Shown here in pieces: positions 35,709-43,211 of a stretch of DNA of 64,000 nt. Numbering within the stretch: position 1 is the first letter of the stretch; each line of letters starts with the position of its first letter. The position numbers and the translations under genes are program-made. This stretch comes from Methylocella silvestris. Its GTDB lineage: Bacteria; Pseudomonadota; Alphaproteobacteria; Rhizobiales; Beijerinckiaceae. Below the pieces are notes generated by a model that saw only the letters and a program-made list of their open reading frames with translations, had not been told where the DNA came from and made no database searches. The stretch covers positions 434,001 to 498,000 of the forward strand of contig NZ_PDZR01000001.1 in the NCBI RefSeq assembly GCF_002891535.1, given 5' to 3'.

Positions 35709-35752
35709 TTTTAACGCGTCTGCTTGGTCAAAATCTTCAGCTTCCAGGCGGC
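35709..35752. repeat. Dispersed intergenic repeat, copy A
   Basis: The stretch with TTTTAACGCGTCTGCTTGGT, then CAAAATCTTCAGCTTCCAGG and CGGC, matches the sequence at 56603-56650 over about 45 bases with a few changes. Both copies sit next to the 3' end of a minus-strand gene. Confidence 0.45.
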
Positions 35753-35757
35753 AAGCC

Positions 35758-36390
35758 TCACGGCGCGCGCTTCGCCCTCGCGTCGGCGACGGCTTTCTTG
35801 AAGCCGTCCAAATCGAGCGCGGCCGCGACGAGGAAGGGCCCGATCAGATAGACCGGCGTTCCGGCAAAGCTCATGCCGGTCGCCTGCTTGTCGGTGCGCT
35901 TCAATATCGCGTCGATCTCTGCCGCTTTGCCGGCAAGGTCGGCGTCGAGGCGGGCCATGTCGACGCCCGCCGCGGCGACAAGCTGGCGCGCTTCGGCTTC
36001 GCTCGACTTGCGGCGGGACGTCGCCATCAGCGCGTGATGCGCGGCGGCATATTTGCCCTGAAAATTCGCCGCGAGCGCGAGTTTGGCGGCGTAAACGGAG
36101 ACCCCGCCAAAGATCGGCCAGTCCTTGTAGACGAGGCGGACATGTTTATCGGACGCCATCAGCTGCTCCAGCGCCGGCTCCGATTTCATGCAGAAGGGGC
36201 AATTATAATCGAAGAAGGCGACGATGGTGACGTCGCCGTTCGGATCGCCGCCGACGGGGGTTGCGGGATCGCTCAAAAGGGCTTCGCGGCTGAGATCGGG
36301 ATCGTCGGCCGCGAGCGGAGCTGCGGCGGCGCCGACGCAAACGACCATTGCGGCGGCGACCAGCACGCCCCGCCGGGAGACTTTCGCCAT
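35758..36390 (-). CDS. DsbA-family thiol-disulfide oxidoreductase
   Basis: Periplasmic protein of 210 residues with an N-terminal signal (KVSRRGVLVAAAMVVCVGAAAAP) and a DsbA/Com1-like thioredoxin fold holding the active site CPFC in FFDYNCPFCMKSEPAL and a cis-Pro loop GTPVYLIG. Likely oxidises or isomerises exported protein thiols, for example of c-type cytochromes, though no partner is shown. The ATG at 36390 is supported by GCGGAG upstream; 13 further codons are open. First of three minus-strand genes with DUF1178 and grxC upstream. Confidence 0.87.
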   Translation of the reverse strand: MAKVSRRGVLVAAAMVVCVGAAAAPLAADDPDLSREALLSDPATPVGGDPNGDVTIVAFFDYNCPFCMKSEPALEQLMASDKHVRLVYKDWPIFGGVSVYAAKLALAANFQGKYAAAHHALMATSRRKSSEAEARQLVAAAGVDMARLDADLAGKAAEIDAILKRTDKQATGMSFAGTPVYLIGPFLVAAALDLDGFKKAVADARAKRAP

Positions 36391-36446
36391 TTCAATCAGC
36401 TCCGCGCCTGAAGTTGACTTGCCGTCCATCGGAGGCGGCGCGCTTT

Positions 36447-36947
36447 TCAGTTAAATTCCCCCGGCGCGCGCGGCAGCGGCAGGATATTGACGCCCTCCTC
36501 GATCAACAGGCGGACGTTCTCGTAACTCGCCTGACCATGGATCGGCCGATCTGGCGCCAGGCCGTGATGGATCTTCAAGGCCTCCTCGGCAAGTTTGTCG
36601 CCGAGATCGTCGGAGTTTTCGAGGACGCGCTGACGGAACGCGGCGACCATCTCGCGCAATTTTGCGTCTGCGGCGCTGAAGATCTCGACCGGGCCGCCGG
36701 CAACCGCCGGCACATCGGGGGCCGCCGCGCCTTGCGACGGTGCGGCCTGCGCAGAGACGGCGGGCGCCTCGTTAAACCGGTCGCGGCGCGCGAGCGCCGG
36801 AGCCATGATCGCTTTGGACACGGAGGCGCTTTGGCACACCGGACAGGAAATCAGGCCGGCCCCGGCCTGGGCGTCGAAAGCCACGCCCTCTTTGAACCAG
36901 CTTTCGAACTCGTGACCATCGGCGCAACGCAGCGAAAATTTGATCAT
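36447..36947 (-). CDS. DUF1178 family protein
   Basis: Protein of 166 residues with an N-terminal zinc-ribbon-like part (MIKFSLRCADGHEFESWF ... SCPVCQSASVSKAIMAP) and a C-terminal helical region typical of DUF1178 (LREMVAAFRQRVLENSDDLGDKLAEEALKIHHG, IHGQASYENVRLLIEEGV, LPLPRAP). Function unknown. Its start overlaps the grxC stop; in related genomes DUF1178 genes travel with glutaredoxin 3. Confidence 0.9.
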   Translation of the reverse strand: MIKFSLRCADGHEFESWFKEGVAFDAQAGAGLISCPVCQSASVSKAIMAPALARRDRFNEAPAVSAQAAPSQGAAAPDVPAVAGGPVEIFSAADAKLREMVAAFRQRVLENSDDLGDKLAEEALKIHHGLAPDRPIHGQASYENVRLLIEEGVNILPLPRAPGEFN

Positions 36948-37207
36948 CGGGCGTGATCAGCGATCAGCTGCTCGAGCTTGCCGTCGTAGTGAAGCTCATA
37001 CAAATCGTCGCAGCCGCCGACGTGGCTTTCGCCGACAAAGACCTGCGGCACGCTGGTGCGGCCGGTGCGCTCGGCAAGTTCGCTACGAAGCTTCGGGTTC
37101 CCATCGACGGAGATTTCCGTGAACTCGAGATTTTTCTTTTCCAGGAGCGCCTTCGCCCTGATGCAATAGGGGCAGGTGGTCGTGGTATAGATCGTAATTT
37201 GCGCCAT
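36944..37207 (-). CDS. grxC: Glutaredoxin 3
   Basis: Eighty-seven-residue monothiol-disulfide exchange protein with the dithiol active site CPYC (TTTTCPYCIRAKALL), cis-Pro motif TSVPQVFVG and the glutathione-binding GGCDDL. Length and motifs fit GrxC. Coupled to the DUF1178 gene by an ATGA overlap. An AT-rich stretch upstream (about 37225-37250) is shared with the divergent irr gene and probably holds promoters. Confidence 0.94.
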   Translation of the reverse strand: MAQITIYTTTTCPYCIRAKALLEKKNLEFTEISVDGNPKLRSELAERTGRTSVPQVFVGESHVGGCDDLYELHYDGKLEQLIADHAR

Positions 37208-37330
37208 CCGGTGATCCTCTGCGCCTACTATAAAATAAAAAATATCGTTTTCACAAGCGCCGGAGCGGCGAGGTTGCTCATCCGCCGGGGGCGCCCTATT
37301 CTTGATTTTCTGTTTTCATGAGAGCGCTTG

Positions 37331-37807
37331 ATGCCAAGATCGAACTCGAAATCGCGCCGCCTCCCGGGCCAGCTGAAAGCGCCGCTCGGACAACTTCCCG
37401 GTTGCCCATTTCACGAGCTACGCATCAAATTCGCGGACACGGGGCTGCGCCCGACGCGGCAGCGGCTTTCGCTTGGCTGGCTGTTGTTCTCGCGCGGAGA
37501 CCGTCACATTACCGCGGAAAATCTGGCCGAGGAGGCGCAGGCCTCCAATGTCCCGGTTTCGCTCGCGACCATCTATAACAGCCTGCACCAGTTCAGCGGC
37601 GTCGGCCTGCTGCGCGAGGTCGCGGTGGACGGCACGAGAACCTATTTCGACACCAATACGCAGATCCACCATCATTTCCTGATCGATGGGACGCTGGTCG
37701 ACATTCCGGAAGTGAAAATAGATCCCCTCGATCTGCCGCCGACGCCGCCGGGAAAACGCGTCGCGGCAATCGAAGTCGTAGTGCATCTTCGCGACGCGTC
37801 CGCCTGA
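37331..37807 (+). CDS. irr: Iron response regulator Irr (Fur family)
   Basis: Heme-responsive Fur-family repressor of 158 residues that controls heme synthesis and iron genes in Rhizobiales. The DNA-binding part reads LRPTRQRLSLGWLLFSRGDRHITAENLAEEA and VSLATIYNSLHQFSGVGLLREV; FDTNTQIHHHFLIDG holds the His113-115 cluster. An N-terminal GCPFHE (Cys25-Pro26) matches the heme regulatory motif that targets Bradyrhizobium Irr for heme-dependent degradation. The ATG at 37331 is preceded by an in-frame TTG. It lies 15 bases before hemH, a classic Irr-linked gene. Confidence 0.92.
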   Translation: MPRSNSKSRRLPGQLKAPLGQLPGCPFHELRIKFADTGLRPTRQRLSLGWLLFSRGDRHITAENLAEEAQASNVPVSLATIYNSLHQFSGVGLLREVAVDGTRTYFDTNTQIHHHFLIDGTLVDIPEVKIDPLDLPPTPPGKRVAAIEVVVHLRDASA

Positions 37808-37822
37808 GAGAAAACGCCCGCC

Positions 37823-38869
37823 ATGACCGCTGAGACCGAAGCTGTCGACGCGCGTCCCGTCGCCGGGTCTGCCAGGGTCGGCATTCTGCTCGTCAACCTC
37901 GGCACGCCGGACGCGCTCGGCTATTGGCCCGTGCGCCGCTATCTGAAGGAGTTTCTGTCCGACAGGCGCGTCGTCAATACGCCCCGCCTGATCTGGTGGC
38001 CGATCCTCAATCTCATCATCCTCACGACCCGGCCGCAAAAAAGCAGCAAGAATTACGAGACGATCTGGAACAAGGAGCGCAATGAAAGCCCGCTGAAGAC
38101 CGTGACGCGATCGCAGGCGGAGCAGCTCGCCGGCTCAATTGCTTCCGGCGAATTTGGCTCCGGCGGAGACATCGTCGCGGATTGGGCGATGCGCTACGCC
38201 AATCCGTCGATCCGCTCGGCCCTGCAGCGCCTGCGAGAGCAGGGATGCGGCCGCTTGCTCATCGTCCCGCTCTATCCGCAATTTGCCGGCGCCACGACTT
38301 TGAGCGTCACGGACAAGGTGGAAGAATCGCTGGCGCGGATGAAGTGGCGTCCTGAAATGCGCAGCGTCCCGCCTTATTACAATGATCCCGTCTATATCGA
38401 CGCGCTGGCGGAGTCGGTCCGCGCGGGCGTTGGCGCGCTTGATTTCGAGCCGGAAGTCGTCCTCGTGTCGTTTCACGGCATCCCCAAATCCTATGTCGAG
38501 GCGGGCGATCCCTATTACGATCAATGCGTCGAGACCTGGCGGCTTTTGCGCGAGCGCCTCGATTTCTCGCCCGAGCGCTGTCCGCTGACCTTCCAGTCAC
38601 GGTTCGGGCGCGCCGAATGGCTCTCGCCCTATACGGACGAGACCGTCAAGGAACTGGCGCGGAAGGGCGTGCGGCGCATGGCGGTGCTGACGCCGGGCTT
38701 TTCCGTCGATTGCCTCGAGACGATCTCCGAGATAGGCGTCGAAAATCGCGAGTTTTTTATCGAGGCCGGCGGCGAGCAATTCGCGTTGATCCCCTGCCTC
38801 AACGACAGCGCGCTGGGGATGAAGGTCATCCGTCATATCATTGCGCGCGAGATCGACGGCTGGATCTAA
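37823..38869 (+). CDS. hemH: Ferrochelatase
   Basis: Inserts ferrous iron into protoporphyrin IX, the last step of heme b synthesis, at the inner membrane. The 348-residue protein shows GILLVNLGTPDAL, the catalytic-His signature VLVSFHGIPKSYVEAGDPY, LTFQSRFGRAEWLSPYTDET and a second active-site block TPGFSVDCLETISEI. Directly follows irr, probably co-transcribed, so heme status would feed back on it. Its stop lies one base from the end of the convergent bufferin operon. Confidence 0.95.
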   Translation: MTAETEAVDARPVAGSARVGILLVNLGTPDALGYWPVRRYLKEFLSDRRVVNTPRLIWWPILNLIILTTRPQKSSKNYETIWNKERNESPLKTVTRSQAEQLAGSIASGEFGSGGDIVADWAMRYANPSIRSALQRLREQGCGRLLIVPLYPQFAGATTLSVTDKVEESLARMKWRPEMRSVPPYYNDPVYIDALAESVRAGVGALDFEPEVVLVSFHGIPKSYVEAGDPYYDQCVETWRLLRERLDFSPERCPLTFQSRFGRAEWLSPYTDETVKELARKGVRRMAVLTPGFSVDCLETISEIGVENREFFIEAGGEQFALIPCLNDSALGMKVIRHIIAREIDGWI

Positions 38870-38870
38870 T

Positions 38871-39683
38871 CTAGCTTCCGGCCGGGTCCGCCGCGCGGAT
38901 GCCGGCAATGAGCCCGTCGGTGAACCAGCGCCCCAAAAACCCGGCGGCCTCGCCCGCGACGTCCTCGGCGGGGCGATTTTGCGCCAGAACCGCGCAGATC
39001 AGCGCGAAATCCGTCCCGCGTTGCAGCGAGGCCAAAGCGATCTCCTCGTCGCCGCTGAGCGCGCGGTAAAAGGAAAGATCGCGCTGGCGCCAGAACAGCA
39101 CCGTCTCCATCGGCGCGTTGTCCTCGCCGCCCGCATCCTCTTGGTCGGCTGTCTCGGACAGCTCGCTCTGGCTCAACGCATAGGCGCTGCGCGCGCTGCG
39201 CGGAAGTTCGATCATCTGCACCGAAGGGTGCAGGACAAAGGTCAGTTCCGGCCAATCCTCCGGCGTCTGCGCCGCGAGTACGTCAATGGCGAGCTGGGGG
39301 GCGTCCGGCGCGTCGAAGGCGCGCGACAAGGCGCGCTCGAATTCGGCAAGGCCGAGGGCGTTATCCTGTTCGCGCCAATGCGGATCCTCGCGCATGAAAT
39401 CCGGCAGGCCGCGGCAATAATCCTGCGCCGCGAAAGCGCGCGAGGGGCGGCCTTCGAGATAGGCCTCAAACAGCGCGCCGAAGGCCTCGTCGCCGAGGGT
39501 TTCGCGCAGTGCGGGAAATTCAGTGGAGAGGCCTTCGGCAAGCCGCAGCCGATACGCATCGTAATAGATCTTGAAGCGCGCCGCCGCGTTGAGCCTTGGC
39601 CCATCCTCGACGCCCCGCGGGGCGTCCTCGTCGCCGCAAAGAATGGCGCCCTGAAAGGCCGCCTGCATGTCCTTCAGGGTCAT
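38871..39683 (-). CDS. bufC: BufC-like partner protein (DUF2063 / HvfC family)
   Basis: Protein of 270 residues beginning MTLKDMQAAFQGAILCGDED, with the DUF2063 DNA-binding-like N-terminal domain (RFKIYYDAYRLRLAEGLSTEFPALRETLGDEAF, AYLEGRPSRAFAAQDYCRGLPDFM) and a winged C-terminal domain (ALSGDEEIALASLQRGTDF). In bufferin and related systems this protein works with the DUF692 enzyme, probably presenting the precursor peptide. The ATG overlaps the bufB stop (ATGA). The open frame upstream of 39683 is a shadow of bufB. Confidence 0.85.
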   Translation of the reverse strand: MTLKDMQAAFQGAILCGDEDAPRGVEDGPRLNAAARFKIYYDAYRLRLAEGLSTEFPALRETLGDEAFGALFEAYLEGRPSRAFAAQDYCRGLPDFMREDPHWREQDNALGLAEFERALSRAFDAPDAPQLAIDVLAAQTPEDWPELTFVLHPSVQMIELPRSARSAYALSQSELSETADQEDAGGEDNAPMETVLFWRQRDLSFYRALSGDEEIALASLQRGTDFALICAVLAQNRPAEDVAGEAAGFLGRWFTDGLIAGIRAADPAGS

Positions 39684-40522
39684 TCGGCGGCCTCCCGGCG
39701 GATGCGCGCCGCGGCGGCGATGGCCCGGGCGCGATCGAGTTCGCCGACAAGCTCGTGAAGCGGCGGGAAATTGTCGTCGCGCTCGATCATGGTCGAGATC
39801 GCGCCGAAGCGGCGACAGGCGCGTTCGAACAAGGACCACACCTCTTCAATCACCGGCTGGTCGTGGGTGTCGATTTTATGCGTCTCGTGGTCCGAATGTC
39901 CGGCAAGATGTAGCTGGAGCACGCGCTCCTGCGGAATGTCATCGAGAAAGCGGGCCGGGTCGAAGCCATGGTTGAAGCTTGAGACGAAGATATTATTGAC
40001 GTCGAGCAGCAGCCAGCAATCGGCTTTTTCGGCGAGTTCGCGCAAGAAGGCCTCTTCGGTCATCTCGGACTCGGCGAAGGTCACATAGCTCGACACATTT
40101 TCGATGGCGATGCGGCGTTGCAGAAAATCCTCAACGCGCAAAATGCGCTCGGCGACGTGATCCAGGGCTTCGCGCGTGTAGGGGATCGGCAAAAGGTCGT
40201 GCAGATTGACGCCATGGACGCCGGTCCAGCACAAATGGTCGGAAATCCATTCGGGCTCGCAGCGGCGGGCGAGATCCCGCAATTTGCCGAGATAGTCGAA
40301 ATCGAGCGGCGCGGTCGAGGCAATCGACATCGAGACGCCGTGCATGACAATGCGGTAATCGGCGCGGATATCGTCGAGGATGGCGAGCGGGCGTCCGCCC
40401 CGCCCGATGTAATTTTCCGAAATCACTTCGAACCAGTCGATGTCGGGCCGTTCTTTGACGATTTCGGCATGATAGCGGTGCCGAAGGCCGAGACCGAAGC
40501 CAAGAGGGGCAGGCTTTTCCAT
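39680..40522 (-). CDS. bufB: Multinuclear non-heme iron oxidase (MNIO, DUF692) BufB-like maturase
   Basis: TIM-barrel iron enzyme of 280 residues, homologous to MbnB and BufB, which modify cysteines of ribosomal peptides. Candidate metal ligands fit the family: His61 (VMHGVS), His96 (ISDHLCW), Glu141 (IENVSSY), Asp174 with Asn176 (LLDVNNIF), His205/His209 (QLHLAGHSDH) and Asp218-x-His220 (IDTHDQPV). Downstream of a Cys-rich precursor and followed by the DUF2063 partner, it should install thiooxazole- or oxazolone-type groups on BufA. Start ATG at 40522 gives MEKPAPLGFGLGLR; an upstream extension is not family-like. Confidence 0.9.
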   Translation of the reverse strand: MEKPAPLGFGLGLRHRYHAEIVKERPDIDWFEVISENYIGRGGRPLAILDDIRADYRIVMHGVSMSIASTAPLDFDYLGKLRDLARRCEPEWISDHLCWTGVHGVNLHDLLPIPYTREALDHVAERILRVEDFLQRRIAIENVSSYVTFAESEMTEEAFLRELAEKADCWLLLDVNNIFVSSFNHGFDPARFLDDIPQERVLQLHLAGHSDHETHKIDTHDQPVIEEVWSLFERACRRFGAISTMIERDDNFPPLHELVGELDRARAIAAAARIRREAAE

Positions 40523-40563
40523 CGTCGCTCTCGGTGTGACGGTCGCCGCTGGGGGGGGCGCGA

Positions 40564-40594
40564 GGCGCGGGCGGTTCAATCTCACCGCCGCGCC
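40564..40594 (-). terminator. GC-rich hairpin between bufA and bufB (attenuator candidate)
   Basis: Two arms, GGCGCGGGCGGT and ACCGCCGCGCC, pair over 11 bp with one bulge around an 8-base loop (TCAATCTC). It lies within the 93-base gap between precursor and maturase genes. It would allow more bufA transcript than bufBC transcript, or protect the bufA mRNA end. Confidence 0.5.
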
Positions 40595-40615
40595 CCGCAA
40601 AGTTGAGCCGTTATA

Positions 40616-40900
40616 TCAGATAACCGTACCGCCCTTTGACGTGCAGGCGGCGGTTGTCTTGGTCGGTAGCCAGCCATGGCCCTTGCAGCTGTTTTGCCCC
40701 TTGCAGGCGTTTTCCGCCGTCTTGCAGGCGCTCGTTCCCTTGCAAGAGTTGATCCCCATGCAATGAACAATTTTCGCCGATTTGGCGGCGGCCGGGCTCA
40801 AGGCGGCGCCATTCATCGCGAGAGCGATGGCGGCGATGGCGAGGCTTGCGCCAGAGGCGACTTTGCTGGTCCGAATGCCCGAGTCGTGGCTGCTGGTCAT
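40616..40900 (-). CDS. bufA: BufA2-type bufferin precursor (exported Cys-rich peptide)
   Basis: Ninety-four residues from the ATG at 40900 (GTGGAG 7 bases upstream). A long signal peptide (n-region with Arg10/Lys13, hydrophobic 14-36, cleavage near AAAK at 39-40) precedes a core with six Cys at 47, 53, 59, 66, 72 and 86: HCMGINSC, KGTSACKTAENAC, KGQNSCKGHGW and TAACTSKGG. This regular Cys-x5/6-Cys pattern with CKG repeats marks the six-cysteine bufferin family (BufA2), periplasmic peptides whose modified cysteines bind copper. It is followed by bufB and bufC; no bufD/DoxX gene is seen. Confidence 0.88.
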   Translation of the reverse strand: MTSSHDSGIRTSKVASGASLAIAAIALAMNGAALSPAAAKSAKIVHCMGINSCKGTSACKTAENACKGQNSCKGHGWLPTKTTAACTSKGGTVI

Positions 40901-40996
40901 GGTGAACTCCACAGAAAAACCCGCGGCGGCGCGGGCGTTGCGCGAGCCGTTGCGGCCCACACAAGCTCTACGTCGGTCGATGCGGATCGTTACATG

Positions 40997-41012
40997 ATCA
41001 CGCGATTGTGAT
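40997..41012. promoter_or_regulatory. Palindrome upstream of bufA
   Basis: ATCAC-N6-GTGAT, about 100 bases before the bufA start and just beyond the galE 3' end. A possible regulator site; it does not match a copper-regulator box known to me. Confidence 0.25.
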
Positions 41013-41016
41013 AGCG

Positions 41017-42006
41017 TTATCCGGTCTTTCTATTGTGCAGCCGGCGCTCCCACGACAGCGCCTGCTCGACGATCTCGGCGAGATTGTCATGTTTCGGCGT
41101 CCAGCCGAGCTCCTGCCGGACGCGGTCGGCGCCGGCGACGAGCGAGGCTGGATCGCCGGGCCGGCGTCCCTTCAGCCGCACCTCGAAATCGACGCCCGAC
41201 ACTTTTTTCACGACCTCGACGACTTCGAGCACGGAAAGGCCCCGGCCATAGCCGCAATTGCAGGTGAGGCTACCGCCGCCGGCGCGCAGATGCGCCAGCG
41301 CCAGCAAATGCGCGTCGACGAGATCGGTCACCTGAATATAGTCGCGCACACAGGAGCCGTCGCGCGTCGGATAATCGGTTCCAAACACGTCAAGTCCGTC
41401 GCGATGGCCAAGCGCGGCCTGCACCGCGACCTTGATGAGATGGGTCGCGACCGGCGAGGACTGGCCGAGCCGCCCGGCGGGATCAGCTCCGGCGACGTTG
41501 AAATAGCGCAGCACGACATAGCGCAGCTGATGCGCCGCCGCGACGTCGGCGAGCATCCATTCAACCATCAGCTTCGAGCGGCCATAAGGGTTGATCGGCG
41601 CCAGGGCGACATTCTCGAAGACTGGATTTTCCGCGGGCTCGCCATAAACGGCCGCGGTCGAGGAGAAGATGAACTGCTTGACGCCAGCCTTGACCGCGCA
41701 TTCGAGCAGATTGCGCGCCTTGGCCGTATTGTTGAGATAATAGGCGAGAGGGTCCGAGACGGACTCCGGCACGACGATCTTCGCCGCGAAATGGGCGATC
41801 GCGTCGATGCGATGGTCAGCGAAAATCTGATCGACGAGCGCGCTGTCGCCGAAGTCGCCGACGATCAGCTTGGCTGCGGGAGGGACCGCCCAGGCGAAGC
41901 CGGTCGAGAGATTGTCAAGAACGACGACCTCCTCGCCCTGATCGAGCAGCGCCAACGCCATATGGCCGCCAATATAGCCAGCGCCGCCGGTAACGAGTAC
42001 TGCCAT
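41017..42006 (-). CDS. galE: UDP-glucose 4-epimerase
   Basis: Interconverts UDP-glucose and UDP-galactose for surface polysaccharides. The 329-residue extended SDR shows the NAD motif GGAGYIGGH, catalytic Ser in FSSTAAVYGEP, YxxxK as YGRSK, RYFNVAGADP and DGSCVRDYIQVTDLVDAHLLAL. Divergent from galU, 274 bases away, whose product makes UDP-glucose; the two share a pathway. Confidence 0.95.
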   Translation of the reverse strand: MAVLVTGGAGYIGGHMALALLDQGEEVVVLDNLSTGFAWAVPPAAKLIVGDFGDSALVDQIFADHRIDAIAHFAAKIVVPESVSDPLAYYLNNTAKARNLLECAVKAGVKQFIFSSTAAVYGEPAENPVFENVALAPINPYGRSKLMVEWMLADVAAAHQLRYVVLRYFNVAGADPAGRLGQSSPVATHLIKVAVQAALGHRDGLDVFGTDYPTRDGSCVRDYIQVTDLVDAHLLALAHLRAGGGSLTCNCGYGRGLSVLEVVEVVKKVSGVDFEVRLKGRRPGDPASLVAGADRVRQELGWTPKHDNLAEIVEQALSWERRLHNRKTG

Positions 42007-42280
42007 GAACTGCCCCTGTTAAGCGCAAGCGCCAGTTTAATGAAATTGCTGCGAAGCGGAACTGATAATCTCTCGCGATGTCCCGTTGCCGCCTGATGAC
42101 GGTTTTATTGCGGAACCTGAGGCCGCCCCAAGCTTTAGTCCTCTTCGATAAGGCGCGCTTCAGCCATACGACATAATGCTGCGGTTGCGCTCGCTGGTTT
42201 GATGGCCTGATGTTCGTTATGATCACGCCGCCGTTCATTCTGCGCCTTTCCACGGGACGGCGCCCATATAGGGACACTCG

Positions 42281-43168
42281 ATGACGACACGGATTCGCAA
42301 GGCTGTTTTTCCGGTCGCGGGCCTCGGCACGCGGTTTCTTCCGGCGACCAAATCGATCCCGAAGGAAATGCTGACGATCGTCGATCGTCCGGTGCTTCAG
42401 CATGTCGTCGAGGAGGCGGCCGAGGCCGGCATCGAGCACTTCATCTTCGTCACCGGACGCGGCAAGGCGGTCATCGAAGACCATTTTGACATCGCCTACG
42501 AGCTTGACGATACGCTGCAAAAGCGCGGCAAGTTGAAAGAGCTGAACGCCCTCAAGGAGCAATTGCCGGCCGCCGGCGCGACCAGTTTTACGCGCCAGCA
42601 GGCGCCGCTCGGGCTCGGCCATGCGATCTGGTGCGCGCGGGAGCTGGTCGGCGACGAGCCTTTCGCCGTGCTCCTGCCGGACATGGTGACAATGGCCGGG
42701 CCGCAGAGTTCAGGCCGCTGCCTCGCCCAATGCATCGAGGCCTATGAAAAACACGGCGGCAACATCATCGCCGTCGAGGAAGTGGCGCCGGAAGAGACGC
42801 ACCAATATGGAATCGTCTCGATCGGCAAGGATTTTGGCTCATCTTTCGAAATTACCGGCATGGTGGAGAAGCCCCCGCAGGGAACCGCGCCGTCGAACTG
42901 CATCATTTCCGGGCGCTATCTGCTCGGCCCGGAAATCTTCAAGATTTTGGAAAAAGTAGAGAAGGGCGCTGGCGGTGAAATCCAGCTGACAGACGGCATG
43001 AAAGAGCTTGCCGCGACGCAGAGCTTTCATGGCGTGCGCTTCGACGGCAAGACCTATGACTGCGGCTCGAAGATCGGTTTCCTTTCGGCCAATGTCGCTT
43101 TCGCGCTGGCCAACCCGGATATCGCCGGAGCTTTCAAGACCGAACTGAAGAAGTTCGGGCCCTTCTAG
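42281..43168 (+). CDS. galU: UTP-glucose-1-phosphate uridylyltransferase
   Basis: Forms UDP-glucose from glucose 1-phosphate and UTP. The 295-residue protein begins with the nucleotidyltransferase signature [28 protein letters not shown], followed by [35 protein letters not shown] and the C-terminal [21 protein letters not shown]-rich hairpin follows the stop. Confidence 0.96.
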   Translation: MTTRIRKAVFPVAGLGTRFLPATKSIPKEMLTIVDRPVLQHVVEEAAEAGIEHFIFVTGRGKAVIEDHFDIAYELDDTLQKRGKLKELNALKEQLPAAGATSFTRQQAPLGLGHAIWCARELVGDEPFAVLLPDMVTMAGPQSSGRCLAQCIEAYEKHGGNIIAVEEVAPEETHQYGIVSIGKDFGSSFEITGMVEKPPQGTAPSNCIISGRYLLGPEIFKILEKVEKGAGGEIQLTDGMKELAATQSFHGVRFDGKTYDCGSKIGFLSANVAFALANPDIAGAFKTELKKFGPF

Positions 43169-43174
43169 CAATTA

Positions 43175-43200
43175 GCGAGGCCGGCGGCGGCCGGCCTCGC
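43175..43200. terminator. Bidirectional GC-rich hairpin between galU and the OYE gene
   Basis: GCGAGGCCGGC-GGCG-GCCGGCCTCGC: perfect 11-bp stem with a 4-base loop, 6 bases after the galU stop and 11 bases before the convergent stop. No T-run. A short CCTCG repeat follows. Confidence 0.65.
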
Positions 43201-43211
43201 CTCGCCTCGCC

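Noticed and set aside
41915-42622. Minus-strand open frame across the galE-galU gap
   Set aside because: Antisense to the galU 5' end, no start signal or motifs; the gap is better read as a divergent promoter region.
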